Positions 52,541-62,934 of a stretch of 64,000 nt of DNA are shown one piece after another (positions within the stretch are counted from its first letter, which is position 1; every line of letters starts with the position of its first letter). A program made the position numbers and the translations under genes. The notes beneath the pieces are model-generated. The model searched no databases. It was not told the origin of the DNA and saw nothing but the letters and a program-made list of their open reading frames with translations. The stretch is from Lepidurus packardi (taxonomy: Eukaryota; Arthropoda; Branchiopoda; Notostraca; Triopsidae): contig JAKZAN010000145.1 in assembly GCA_023053545.1 (NCBI GenBank), forward strand, positions 1 through 64,000, read 5' to 3'.

Positions 52541-54832
52541 TTAAAAATCATAACGTCGATTTGAAATGTTGAGATTAGGAACGGTGAGCGGTCCCGAAAC
52601 TTGCACGACGGATTTTCCGTCGAGAGAGGAGACTTCGAACTCCACAGTCTTCGCGCGCAAAACCGGGTCATTTCCATGGAACGTCTCGAGGTGAATATTC
52701 TTCTCAGGGCCATTTAAAGATAAGCTTCGGGCGACATCTCTTTTAATAAGTGACACTTCGCTGCCATTGTCGAGCAGATCGTTTACGCGTAAAGACTTCC
52801 CATTTTTGGAGATTATAACGGGAACTAATGATAGAAGAATAATTCTCCCAGGCGCGAATCTCATATGATAGACTGCGTGTCCTGGCTGGCTTTTCGCTGG
52901 AGAACGATTTGGGTAAACTCGGGGAGCGCCGTGCAGCAATGGGTGATGTTTTTCTTTACAGCCGTCGACTGCACAGGCCTGCTTTCGGCCACATTCCCGA
53001 CTTCGATGGGAGTCTTCGAGGCAGGAGAAGCAGAGCGATTTTTCCTTGACAACTTTAGCACGCTCCTTCGTCTGCAACGCGGCGAATTTTCGACAATCGG
53101 AAATACTGTGCCCAACTTTCGCGCATACTTGGCAAGTTTTTGGGGCAGAGTTTTCGCTCGTTGCATAAAAATGCTTAGATTGGGGCGTCTTCGTAGCCAG
53201 GGGTGACCTTTTCAAAGGCCCCGGTTTGGTTTCGAATTGTTCAATCGGTTGAACTGTCATTTGGCTTAAAACGAGTTGATCAAGCCAAGCGTCGAAATCA
53301 GACAGATCAGCGAGACGAGGTTGTATACTAAATACTCTTTCCCCCCATCTATTTCTGAGAGGCTTGGGCAATTTGTTGAGAAGCTGTGACAGGGTTGCGC
53401 TCGATTGCAAGTCTTGGTGATACCCAAAGTGCTCAAGGGACGTAACAGCGCCATGGACTTCGTTAGCAAATTCTTGAAGAGCTTCGAAATCTTCAGAGCG
53501 TAGCTGTGTAATGTTAAGCAATTTCGCAATGAAAGCTCTGGCAATTAAATGAGGATGGCCATATCTTCGTTGCAGTTCCGCTAGGGCCGTTTTATACAAG
53601 GAGGGGCTATGTAGTGTTTGCGCAATCGATCCCCTTACTCTGTCATCCAAAAGTTCTCTTAAATAAACGAGTTTTTGAGCGTCGGAACAGCCCGATTCAT
53701 GGATCAGAGCTCTGAAATTAGCAATAAACATCGTCCATCGTCTCGGGTCTCCATTAAACGGGGTAATCGTGATCTTTGGGAGTCCGGAACTCTTACCACC
53801 ATGAGAACTGCGTTCTCCGCGATTTTCTGATTCTTCGTATATCCACGCATCTTCGCGATTTGCAACCTCTTCTCGGCGATAGGTGGCGTTGGCAACTGTC
53901 CTCTCGTTTGTGGAAGCTGGAGTAGTAGTTTCGCTTCTGTCGGGGACCAGGGCAGTTTGGTGTGTTGGACTCACTCGTACGTCAAGCGACACGTTGGAAG
54001 GACGTGTTGCCGTCCCCGTGATGAGCATAGGCTCTCCAACTACCTCCTCAACTTCTTCGCGTAGTGAATTTGCTTCTAAACGGAGTTGGGCGACTTCATT
54101 TTCGTAATGTCGTCTCTCTCGGGCCAACTGTGCTCTCTGTTCCTCTTCCTCCAGTTGCATCTGCATTTCCCTTAGCCTTTTTCGGCAGGCCTCCTCTTCT
54201 ACGGCGTCTTCGTTTAACCGATGGAGACGCAATTCGGCAGAGGCAAGGCGTAATTGGGATTCCCGATGCCGCATGCTTGAGGATTTGCTCGCGATGCTGC
54301 CCTCTGCAGGCGATCGGGACGAACGGGACGAACGGGAAGAGATAAGCGAGCGCGATACGATTGATGATGGAGGGTCGTTAGCTCGTGAGGAACGATATTC
54401 TTCGATATTTAGAAAAGACGCGAATGCGTCTCTCTCTATTTTCGTTAAATACGCTTCGGCGTTCGCTCTTTGGCGGTCTTTCAGCCCCCGAGCCGTGATG
54501 TAGCGTTTGTTAAGGTCTGCACATTCCTTGAGACCCTCGGAAAGCTGCTGCCGTAGAACTTCGAGTGCGCTGCGGCTGCCGCGGTTTGCGGTGTGTGCAT
54601 CAATTCGTTTGATACACACGTTGACGCGCTTCGTGGCTTCGGTACGAAGCTTGCGTAAAAAACGAACGTCTGACGCGTCGCGTTCGTCATCTGAGAATTC
54701 ATTGTTGACGTCACGCTCGACATCCGAGAATTCATTGTTGACGTCACGCTCGCCATCCGAGAATTCATTGTTGGCTGGCGCGTTGGCGTACGCCATTGTA
54801 CGAATTACGAAAGTAAATGCGTCAAAAAACAA
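52541..54832 (-). CDS. Gag-type polyprotein of BEL/Pao fossil, partial
   Basis: The frame is 763 codons. A second methionine (codon 13, at about 54,796) is an equally good or better start, because it opens the conserved-looking MAYANA segment. Residues 20-53 hold three short acidic repeats of the type NNEFSD-x-ERD. Residues 60-145 are charged and helical. Residues 150-185 are rich in Ser and Arg. A strong coiled coil rich in Glu, Arg and Leu spans about 190-265. Residues 352-500 resemble DUF1759, the capsid-like region of BEL/Pao gag, with PFNGDPRRW and a YLRELL helix. Two CCHC zinc knuckles follow (C567, C570, H575, C580; C601, C604, H609, C614), then a Cys/His cluster at 620-634. From about 678 the sequence resembles the DUF1758 retroviral-type protease region. 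By family knowledge this would be a virus-like particle and nucleic-acid-binding protein. Here it belongs to a broken element and no function is inferred. Confidence 0.85.
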   Translation of the reverse strand: MFFDAFTFVIRTMAYANAPANNEFSDGERDVNNEFSDVERDVNNEFSDDERDASDVRFLRKLRTEATKRVNVCIKRIDAHTANRGSRSALEVLRQQLSEGLKECADLNKRYITARGLKDRQRANAEAYLTKIERDAFASFLNIEEYRSSRANDPPSSIVSRSLISSRSSRSSRSPAEGSIASKSSSMRHRESQLRLASAELRLHRLNEDAVEEEACRKRLREMQMQLEEEEQRAQLARERRHYENEVAQLRLEANSLREEVEEVVGEPMLITGTATRPSNVSLDVRVSPTHQTALVPDRSETTTPASTNERTVANATYRREEVANREDAWIYEESENRGERSSHGGKSSGLPKITITPFNGDPRRWTMFIANFRALIHESGCSDAQKLVYLRELLDDRVRGSIAQTLHSPSLYKTALAELQRRYGHPHLIARAFIAKLLNITQLRSEDFEALQEFANEVHGAVTSLEHFGYHQDLQSSATLSQLLNKLPKPLRNRWGERVFSIQPRLADLSDFDAWLDQLVLSQMTVQPIEQFETKPGPLKRSPLATKTPQSKHFYATSENSAPKTCQVCAKVGHSISDCRKFAALQTKERAKVVKEKSLCFSCLEDSHRSRECGRKQACAVDGCKEKHHPLLHGAPRVYPNRSPAKSQPGHAVYHMRFAPGRIILLSLVPVIISKNGKSLRVNDLLDNGSEVSLIKRDVARSLSLNGPEKNIHLETFHGNDPVLRAKTVEFEVSSLDGKSVVQVSGPLTVPNLNISNRRYDF
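54681..54779 (-). repeat. Three 33-bp tandem repeats inside the gag frame
   Basis: Three consecutive units of 33 bp lie at 54,681-54,713, 54,714-54,746 and 54,747-54,779. Each contains gagaattcattgttg. The period is a multiple of three, so the repeats encode three in-frame copies of an 11-residue acidic segment near the protein's N-terminus. The units differ by a few bases and the last diverges at its end. This is a local minisatellite expansion within the retroelement and is unrelated to the 20-bp satellite. Confidence 0.85.
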
Positions 54833-54893
54833 GTTTGAGATCGAAAATTTAGTACTTAACAGTTTGCGAGGCGAAAAGAAAAACCGATTGGTT

Positions 54894-54910
54894 TCCCGGT
54901 CGATGCACCA
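54894..54910 (-). other. Primer-binding site resembling tRNA-Gly
   Basis: On the minus strand this reads tggtgcatcgaccggga, starting with the tgg that pairs to a tRNA CCA end. From recalled tRNA sequences, its complement matches the 3' end of eukaryotic tRNA-Gly (GCC) at all but about one position. It lies about 100 bp upstream of the gag start and just downstream of a plausible LTR end in ca, which is the normal place for the minus-strand primer site of an LTR retrotransposon. The tRNA assignment is from memory. Confidence 0.65.
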
Positions 54911-54912
54911 AA

Positions 54913-55108
54913 TGGTCAGCCCAAATATCGTGAGCTGGCTGGGAAACGTTACGATATCACTCTGATAATTTTAATAACAAAAACGACTATATTTCGTCAA
55001 TCGTGTGTACAGAAACAAAGAAATTTTTGGGGGTTACGATGGTCGACTAACCGTTGTCGAGAACGGAACGAGAGTAACTTGCCTTTGCGAGAACATGTAA
55101 TAGTAACA
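54913..55108 (-). other. Possible 5' LTR or LTR remnant
   Basis: On the minus strand this stretch begins with tgttactattaca and ends with gctgacca, directly before the primer-binding site. The tg...ca ends and the position fit an LTR of about 196 bp. There is no second copy in the window to confirm the limits. The true LTR could start farther right, and the 48 bp from 55,109 to 55,156 are unassigned. A tttgttattaaaatta stretch in the middle is AT-rich, but no certain TATA box or polyadenylation signal was identified. Confidence 0.4.
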
Positions 55109-55136
55109 ATGAATTCTTGCAATATTGAAATCTACC

Positions 55137-55155
55137 TTCCGTATCTAGTACGGAA
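55137..55155. repeat. Short palindrome at the right edge of the insert
   Basis: The sequence ttccgtatctagtacggaa has perfect 7-bp inverted arms (ttccgta and tacggaa) around a 5-base centre. It sits directly against the restart of the satellite at about 55,157. Each arm resembles the satellite core ttccgtaagg, so it may be a junction remnant of two satellite monomers facing each other, or part of the element's end. It could form a small hairpin. Confidence 0.7.
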
Positions 55156-57230
55156 CAAGGAAATAATTCACTCCGTAAGGAATTAATACAGTCCGTAAGG
55201 AATTAATTCAGTCCGTAAGGAATTAATTAAGTCCGTAAGGAATTAATTCAGTCCGTAAGGAATTAATTCTGTCCGTAAGGAATTAATTCAGTCCGTAAGG
55301 AATTAATTCAGTCCGTAAGGAATAAGTTCAGTCCGTAAGGAATTAATTCAGTCCGTAAGGAATTAATTCAGTCCGTAAGGAATTGATTCAATCCGTAAGG
55401 AATTAATTCAGTCCGTAAGGAATTATTTCAGTCCGTAATTAATTCATTCATTCCTTACGGAATTAATTAAGTCCATAAAATTCAGTCCGTAAGGAATTAA
55501 TTCAGTCCGTAAGGAATTAATTAAATCCGTACGGAATTATTTCAGACCGTAAAGAATTAATTAAGTACGTAAGGAATTAATTAAGTCCGTAAGGAATTAA
55601 TTCAGTCCGTAATGAATTAATTAAGTCCGTAAGGAATTAATTCAGTCCGTAAGGAATTAATTCAGTAAGAAAGGAATTCAATCAATCCTAAAGAATTAAT
55701 TCAGTCCGTAATGAAATAATTCAGTCCATAATGAATTAATTCAGTCCGTAAGGAATTAATTCAGTCCGTAAGGAATTAATTAAATCCGTACGGAATTAAT
55801 TCAGACCGTGAAGAATTAATTAAGTACGTAAGGAATTAATTAAGTCCGTAAGGAATTAATTCAGTCCGTAAGGAATTAATTCGGTCCGTAAGGATTTAAT
55901 TCAGTCCGTAAGGTATTAATTCAGCTCATAAGGAATAAGTTCAGTACTTAAGGAATTAATTAAGTCCGTAATGGATTAATTAAGTCCGTAATGAATTAAT
56001 TCAGTCCGTATGAAATTAATTCAATCCGTAAGGAATTAATTCAGAAGAACGGAATTCAATCAATCCTAAAGAATTAATTCAGTCAGTAAAGAAATAATTC
56101 AGTCCGAAAGGAATTAATTCAGTCCGAAAGGAATTAATTCAGTCCGTAAGGAATTAATTCAGCCCGTAAGGAATTAATTCAGTCCGTAAGGAATTATTTC
56201 AGTCCGTAATTAATTAATTCATTCCTTACGGAATTAATTAAGTCCATAATGAATTATTTCAGTCCGTAATTAATTCATTCATTCCTTACGGAATTAATTA
56301 AGTCCATAATGAATTAATTCAGTCCGTAAGGAATTAATTCAGTCCGTAAGGAATTAATTAAATCCGTAAGGAATTAATTCAGACCGTAAGGAATTAATTC
56401 AGTCCGTACGGAATTATTTCAGTCCGTAATTAATTCATTCATTCCTTACGGATTTAATTAAGTCCGTAAGGAATTAATTCAGTCCGTAAGGAATTAATTC
56501 ACTCCGTAAGGAATTAATTCAGTAAGAAAGGAATTCAATCAATCCTAAAGAATTAATTCAGTCCGTAAGGAATTAATTCAGTCCGTAAGGAATTAATTCA
56601 GTCCGTAATGTAATAATTCAGTCCGTAAGTAATTAATTCAGTCCGTAATGGATTAATTAAGTCCGTAAGGAATTAATTAAGTCCGTAAAGGAATTAATTC
56701 AGTCCGTAAGGAATTAATTCAGTCCGTAAGGAATTAATTCAGTCCGTAAGGAATTAATTCAGTCCGTAAGGAATTAATTCAGTCCGTAAGGAATTAATTC
56801 TGTCCGTAAGGAATTAATTCAGTCCGTAATGTAATAATTCAGTCCGTAAGGAATTAATTCAGTCCGTAAGGAATTAATTCAGTCCGTAATGTAATAATTC
56901 AGTCCGTAAGGAATTAATTCAGTCCGTAATGGATTAATTAAGTCCGTAAGGAATTAATTAAGTCCGTAAAGGAATTAATTCAGTCCGTAAGGAATTAATT
57001 CAGTCCGTAAGGAATTAATTCAGTCCGTAAGGAATTAATTCAGTCCGTAAGGAATTAATTCAGTCCGTAAGGAATTAATTCAGTCCGTAAGGAATTAATT
57101 AAGTCCGTAAGGAATTAATTCAGTATGTAAGGAATTAATTCGGTCCGTAAGGATTTAATTCAGTCCGTAAGGTATTAATTCAGTCCGTACGGAATTAATT
57201 CAGTCCGTAAGGAATTATTTCAGTCCGGAA

Positions 57231-60200
57231 GGAATAAGTTCAGTACGTAAGGAATTAATTCAGTCCGAAATGGATTAATTAAGTCCGTAACGAATTAATT
57301 TAGTCCGTATGAAATTAATTCAGTATGTAAGGAATTAATTAAGGAATTAATTCAGTCCGTAAGGAATTAATTCAGTCCGTAAGGAATTAATTCAGTCCGT
57401 AAGGAATTAATTCAGTCCGTAAGGAATTAATTCAGTCCGTAAGGAATTAATTCAGTCCGTAAGGAATTAATTCAGTCCGTAAGGAATTAATTCAGTCCGT
57501 AATGTAATAATTCAGTCCGTAAGGAATTAATTCAGTCCGTAAGGAATTAATTCAGTCCGTAATGTAATAATTCAGTCCGTAAGGAATTAATTCAGTCCGT
57601 AATGGATTAATTAAGTCCGTAAGGAATTAATTAAGTCTGTAAAGGAATTAATTCAGTCCGTAAGGAATTAATTCAGTTCGTAAGGAATTAATTCAGTCCG
57701 TAAGGAATTAATTCAGTCCGTAAGGAATTAATTCAGTCCGTAAGGAATTAATTAAGTCCGTAAGGAATTAATTCAGTCCGTAAGGAATTAATTCGGTCCG
57801 TAAGGATTTAATTCAGTCCGTAAAGTATTAATTCAGTCCGTACGGAATTAATTCAGTCCGTAAGGAATTATTTCAGTCCGTAAGGAATAAGTTCAGTACG
57901 TAAGGAATTAATTCAGTCCGAAATGGATCAATTAAGTCCGTAATGAATTAATTTAGTCCGTATGAAATTAATTCAGTCCGTAAGGAATTAATTAAGGAAT
58001 TAATTCAGTCCGTAAGGAATTAATTCAGTCCGTAAGGAATTAATTCAGTCCGTAAGGAATTAATTCAGTCCGTAAGGAATTAATTCAGTCCGTAAGGAAT
58101 TAATTCAGTCCGTAAGGAATTAATTCAGTCCGTAAGGAATTAATTCAGTAAGAAAGGAATTCAATCAATCCTGAAGAATTAATTCAGTCCGTAAGGAAAT
58201 TATTCAGTCCGTAAGGAATTAATTCTGTCCGTAAGGATTTAATTCAGTCCGTAAGGTATTAATTCAGTCCGTAAGGAATTAATTCAGTCCATAAGGAATT
58301 AATTCAGTCCGTAAGGAATAAGTTCAGTACGTAAGGAATTAGTTCAGTCCGTAATGGATTAATTAAGTGCGTAATGAATAAATTCAGTCCGTATGAAATT
58401 AATTCAGTCCGTAAGGAATTAATTAAGTCCGTAATGAATTAATTAAGTCCGTGATGAATTAATTAAGTAGGTAATGAATTAATAAAGTCCGTAATGAATT
58501 AATTAAGTCCGAAAGAAATTTATTAAGTCCGTAAGGAATTAATTAAGTCCGTAATGAATCAATTAAGTCCATAAGGAATTAATTCAGTCCGTAAGGAATT
58601 AATTAAGTCCGTAAGGAATTAATTCAGTTCGTAAGGAATTAATTCAGTGTATAAAGAATTAATTCAGTCTGTAAGGAATTAAATCAGGCCGTAGGGAATT
58701 AATTCAGTCTGTAAGGAATTAAATCAGGTCGAAAGGAATTAATTAAGTCCGTAAGAAATTGATTCAGTCCGTAAGGAATTAATTCAGCCCGTAAGGAATT
58801 AATTAAGTCCGTAATGAGTCACTTAAGTCCATACGGAATTAATTCACTCCCTAAGTAGTTAATCCAAATTCAGTCCGTAAGGAATTAATTAAGTCCGTAA
58901 GGAATTAATTCAGTCCGTATGGAATTAATTCTGTCCGTAATGGATTAATTAAGTCCGTAATGAATTAATTCAGTCCGTATGAAATTAATTCAGTCCGTAA
59001 GGAATTAATTAAGGAATTAATTCAGTCCGTAAGGAATTCAATCAATCCTAAAGAATTATTTCAGTCCGTAAGGAAATAATTCAGTCCGTAAGGAATTAAT
59101 TCAGTCCGTAAGGAATTAATTCAGTCCGTAACGAATTAATTAAGTCCATAATGAATTAATTCAGTCCGTAAGGAATTAATTCAGTCCGTAAGGAATTAAT
59201 TAAATCCGTACGGAATTAATTCAGACCGTAAGGAATTAATTCAGTAGGTACGGAATTATTTCAGTCCGTAATTAATTCATTCATTCCTTACGGATTTAAT
59301 TAAGTCTTTAAGGAATTAATTCAGTCCGTAAGGAATTAATTCACTCCGTAAGGAATTAATTCAGTAAGAAAGGAATTCAATCAATCCTAAAGAATTAATT
59401 CAGTCCGTAAGGAAATAATTCAGTCCGTAAGGAATTAATTCAGTCCGTAAGGAATTAATTCTGTCCGTAAGGAATTAATTCAGTCCGTAATGTCATAATT
59501 CAGTCCGTAAGGAATTAATTCAGTCCGTAAGGAATTAATTCAGTCCGTAATGTAATAATTCAGTCCGTAAGGAATTAATTCAGTCCGTAATGGATTAATT
59601 AAGTCCGTAAGGAATAAGTTCAGTACGTAAGGAATTAATTCAGTCCGAAATGGATTAATTAAGTCCGTAACGAATTAATTTAGTCCGTATGAAATTAATT
59701 CAGTATGTAAGGAATTAATTAAGGAATTAATTCAGTCCGTAAGGAATTAATTCAGTCCGTAAGGAATTAATTCAGTCCGTAAGGAATTAATTCAGTCCGT
59801 AAGGAATTAATTCAGTCCGTAAGGAATTAATTCAGTCCGTAAGGAATTAATTCAGTCCGTAAGGAATTAATTCAGTCCGTAATGTAATAATTCAGTCCGT
59901 AAGGAATTAATTCAGTCCGTAAGGAATTAATTCAGTCCGTAATGTAATAATTCAGTCCGTAAGGAATTAATTCAGTCCGTAATGGATTAATTAAGTCCGT
60001 AAATAATTAATTAAGTCTGTAAAGGAATTAATTCAGTCCGTAAGGAATTAATTCAGTTCGTAAGGAATTAATTCAGTCCGTAAGGAATTAATTCAGTCCG
60101 TAAGGAATTAATTCAGTCCGTAAGGAATTAATTAAGTCCGTAAGGAATTAATTCAGTCCGTAAGGAATTAATTCGGTCCGTAAGGATTTAATTCAGTCCG

Positions 60201-61990
60201 TAAAGTATTAATTCAGTCCGTACGGAATTAATTCAGTCCGTAAGGAATTATTTCAGTCCGTAAGGAATAAGTTCAGTACGTAAGGAATTAATTCAGTCCG
60301 AAATGGATCAATTAAGTCCGTAATGAATTAATTTAGTCCGTATGAAATTAATTCAGTCCGTAAGGAATTAATTAAGGAATTAATTCAGTCCGTAAGGAAT
60401 TAATTCAGTCCGTAAGGAATTAATTCAGTCCGTAAGGAATTAATTCAGTCCGTAAGGAATTAATTCAGTCCGTAAGGAATTAATTCAGTCCGTAAGGAAT
60501 TAATTCAGTCCGTAAGGAATTAATTCAGTAAGAAAGGAATTCAATCAATCCTGAAGAATTAATTCAGTCCGTAAGGAAATTATTCAGTCCGTAAGGAATT
60601 AATTCTGTCCGTAAGGATTTAATTCAGTCCGTAAGGTATTAATTCAGTCCGTAAGGAATTAATTCAGTCCATAAGGAATTAATTCAGTCCGTAAGGAATA
60701 AGTTCAGTACGTAAGGAATTAGTTCAGTCCGTAATGGATTAATTAAGTGCGTAATGAATAAATTCAGTCCGTATGAAATTAATTCAGTCCGTAAGGAATT
60801 AATTAAGTCCGTAATGAATTAATTAAGTCCGTGATGAATTAATTAAGTAGGTAATGAATTAATAAAGTCCGTAATGAATTAATTAAGTCCGAAAGAAATT
60901 TATTAAGTCCGTAAGGAATTAATTAAGTCCGTAATGAATCAATTAAGTCCATAAGGAATTAATTCAGTCCGTAAGGAATTAATTAAGTCCGTAAGGAATT
61001 AATTCAGTTCGTAAGGAATTAATTCAGTGTATAAAGAATTAATTCAGTCTGTAAGGAATTAAATCAGGCCGTAGGGAATTAATTCAGTCTGTAAGGAATT
61101 AAATCAGGTCGAAAGGAATTAATTAAGTCCGTAAGAAATTGATTCAGTCCGTAAGGAATTAATTCAGCCCGTAAGGAATTAATTAAGTCCGTAATGAGTC
61201 ACTTAAGTCCATACGGAATTAATTCACTCCCTAAGTAGTTAATCCAAATTCAGTCCGTAAGGAATTAATTAAGTCCGTAAGGAATTAATTCAGTCCGTAT
61301 GGAATTAATTCTGTCCGTAATGGATTAATTAAGTCCGTAATGAATTAATTCAGTCCGTATGAAATTAATTCAGTCCGTAAGGAATTAATTAAGGAATTAA
61401 TTCAGTCCGTAAGGAATTCAATCAATCCTAAAGAATTATTTCAGTCCGTAAGGAAATAATTCAGTCCGTAAGGAATTAATTCAGTCCGTAAGGAATTAAT
61501 TCAGTCCGTAACGAATTAATTAAGTCCATAATGAATTAATTCAGTCCGTAAGGAATTAATTCAGTCCGTAAGGAATTAATTAAATCCGTACGGAATTAAT
61601 TCAGACCGTAAGGAATTAATTCAGTAGGTACGGAATTATTTCAGTCCGTAATTAATTCATTCATTCCTTACGGATTTAATTAAGTCCTTAAGGAATTAAT
61701 TCAGTCCGTAAGGAATTAATTCACTCCGTAAGGAATTAATTCAGTAAGAAAGGAATTCAATCAATCCTAAAGAATTAATTCAGTCCGTAAGGAAATAATT
61801 CAGTCCGTAAGGAATTAATTCAGTCCGTAAGGAATTAATTCTGTCCGTAAGGAATTAATTCAGTCCGTAATGTCATAATTCAGTCCGTAAGGAATTAATT
61901 CAGTCCGTAAGGAATTAATTCAGTCCGTAATGTAATAATTCAGTCCGTAAGGAATTAATTCAGTCCGTAATGGATTAATTAAGTCCGTAA
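57231..61990 (+). repeat. Tandem duplication, two units of 2,380 bp
   Basis: The units lie at about 57,231-59,610 and 59,611-61,990. Landmarks such as ggaataagttcagtacg (57,231 and 59,611) and ggtcgaaagg (58,727 and 61,107) are offset exactly 2,380 bp (119 monomer lengths). By eye I found only a couple of substitutions between the units, for example ccgtaaggaattaattaag against ccgtaaataattaattaag near 57,620 and 60,000, and tctttaagg against tccttaagg near 59,286 and 61,686. This near-identity marks a recent duplication or strong homogenisation. Confidence 0.9.
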
Positions 61991-62399
61991 GGAATTAATT
62001 CAGTCCGTACGAAATTAAATCAGTCCGTAAGGAATTCATTCAGTCCGTAAGGAATTAATTCAGTAAGAAAGGAATTCAATCAATCCTAAAGAATTAATTC
62101 AGTCCGTGAGGAACTAATTCAGTCCGTAAGGAATTAATTCAGTCCGTAAGGAATTAATTCAGTCCATAAGGAATTAATTCAGTCCGTAAGGAATTAATTC
62201 AGTCCGTAAGGAATTAATTAAATCCGTACGGAATTAATTCAGTCCGTAAGGAATTAATTTAGTCCGTAAGGATTTAATTCAGTCCGTAAGGTATTAATTA
62301 AGTCCGTAAGGAATTAATTCAGTCCGTAAGGAATAAGTTCAGTACGTAAGGAATTAATTAAGTCCGTAATGGATTAATTCAGTTCGTATGAAATTAATT

Positions 62400-62610
62400 C
62401 AGTCCGTAACTAATTAATTCAGCAAGTAAGGAATTCAATCAATCATAAAGAATTAATTCAGTCCGTAATGGATTAATTAAGTCCGTAATGAGTTAATTCA
62501 GTCCGTAAGGAATTGATTCAATCCGTAAGGAATTAATTCAGTCCGTAAGGAATTATTTCAGTCCGTAATTAATTCATTCATTCCTTACGGAATTAATTAA
62601 GTCCATAATG
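62400..62610 (+). repeat. Satellite stretch matching both flanks of the insertion
   Basis: From about 62,400 to 62,498 the sequence matches the left flank of the retroelement (about 52,212-52,318: gtaactaattaattcagc, aatcataaag, gtaatggatt, gtaatgagtt). From about 62,501 to 62,610 it matches the right flank (55,371-55,480, offset 7,130 bp: aattgattcaatccg, then the inverted-core monomer). Relative to this copy, the inserted locus has about 65 extra bp of satellite on its left and about 215 extra bp on its right. It looks like a paralogous relative of the insertion region without the insert. Confidence 0.65.
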
Positions 62611-62934
62611 AAATAATTCAGTCCGTAAGGAATTAATTCAGTCCGTAAGGAATTAATTAAGTCCGTAAGGAATTAATTCAGTCCGTAATGAAATCATTAA
62701 GTAAGTAAGGAATTAATTAAGTACGTAAGGAATTAATTCAGTCCGTAAGGATTTCATTCAGTCCGTAAGGAATTAATTCAGTCCGTAAGGAATTAATTAA
62801 ATCCGTAAGGAATTAATTCAGACCGTAAGGAATTAATTCAGTCCGTACGGAATTATTTCAGTCCGTAATTAATTCATTCATTCCTTACGGATTTAATTAA
62901 GTCCGTAAGGAATTAATTCAGTCCGTAAGGAATT

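Larger units (their letters stand above)
52384..55156 (-). mobile_element. BEL/Pao LTR retrotransposon remnant (5' part), in satellite
   Basis: This is the only non-satellite DNA in the window, and it is visibly richer in G+C than the array. Read on the minus strand from right to left, it shows a probable LTR remnant, a primer-binding site, a leader, a long gag-type frame with a DUF1759-like region and zinc knuckles, and a protease-like (DUF1758-like) region at the left edge. That order is characteristic of BEL/Pao elements, which are known only from animals. The reverse transcriptase, RNase H, integrase and second LTR are not present. It is therefore a broken fossil: about one internal break, plus loss of its 3' part. 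Without a pair of LTRs it cannot be dated. The long surviving frame suggests moderate rather than great age (inference). No target-site duplication was recognised. Confidence 0.88.

Noticed and set aside
52861-53206. Small open frames on both strands within the insert (including 52,865-53,206 plus and 52,861-53,166 minus)
   Set aside because: They overlap the long gag-type frame in other phases, show no recognisable domain and are best explained as shadows.
52541-54832. Host zinc-finger or domesticated gag gene
   Set aside because: The frame has the adjacent leader, tRNA primer site and protease-like region expected of a BEL/Pao element and lies alone in satellite. Nothing suggests host gene structure or splicing, though domestication cannot be formally excluded.
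54507-54965. 152-codon plus-strand open frame
   Set aside because: It lies antisense to the 5' end of the gag-type frame and its leader. Its Ser-rich repeats are the reverse reading of the 33-bp minisatellite.
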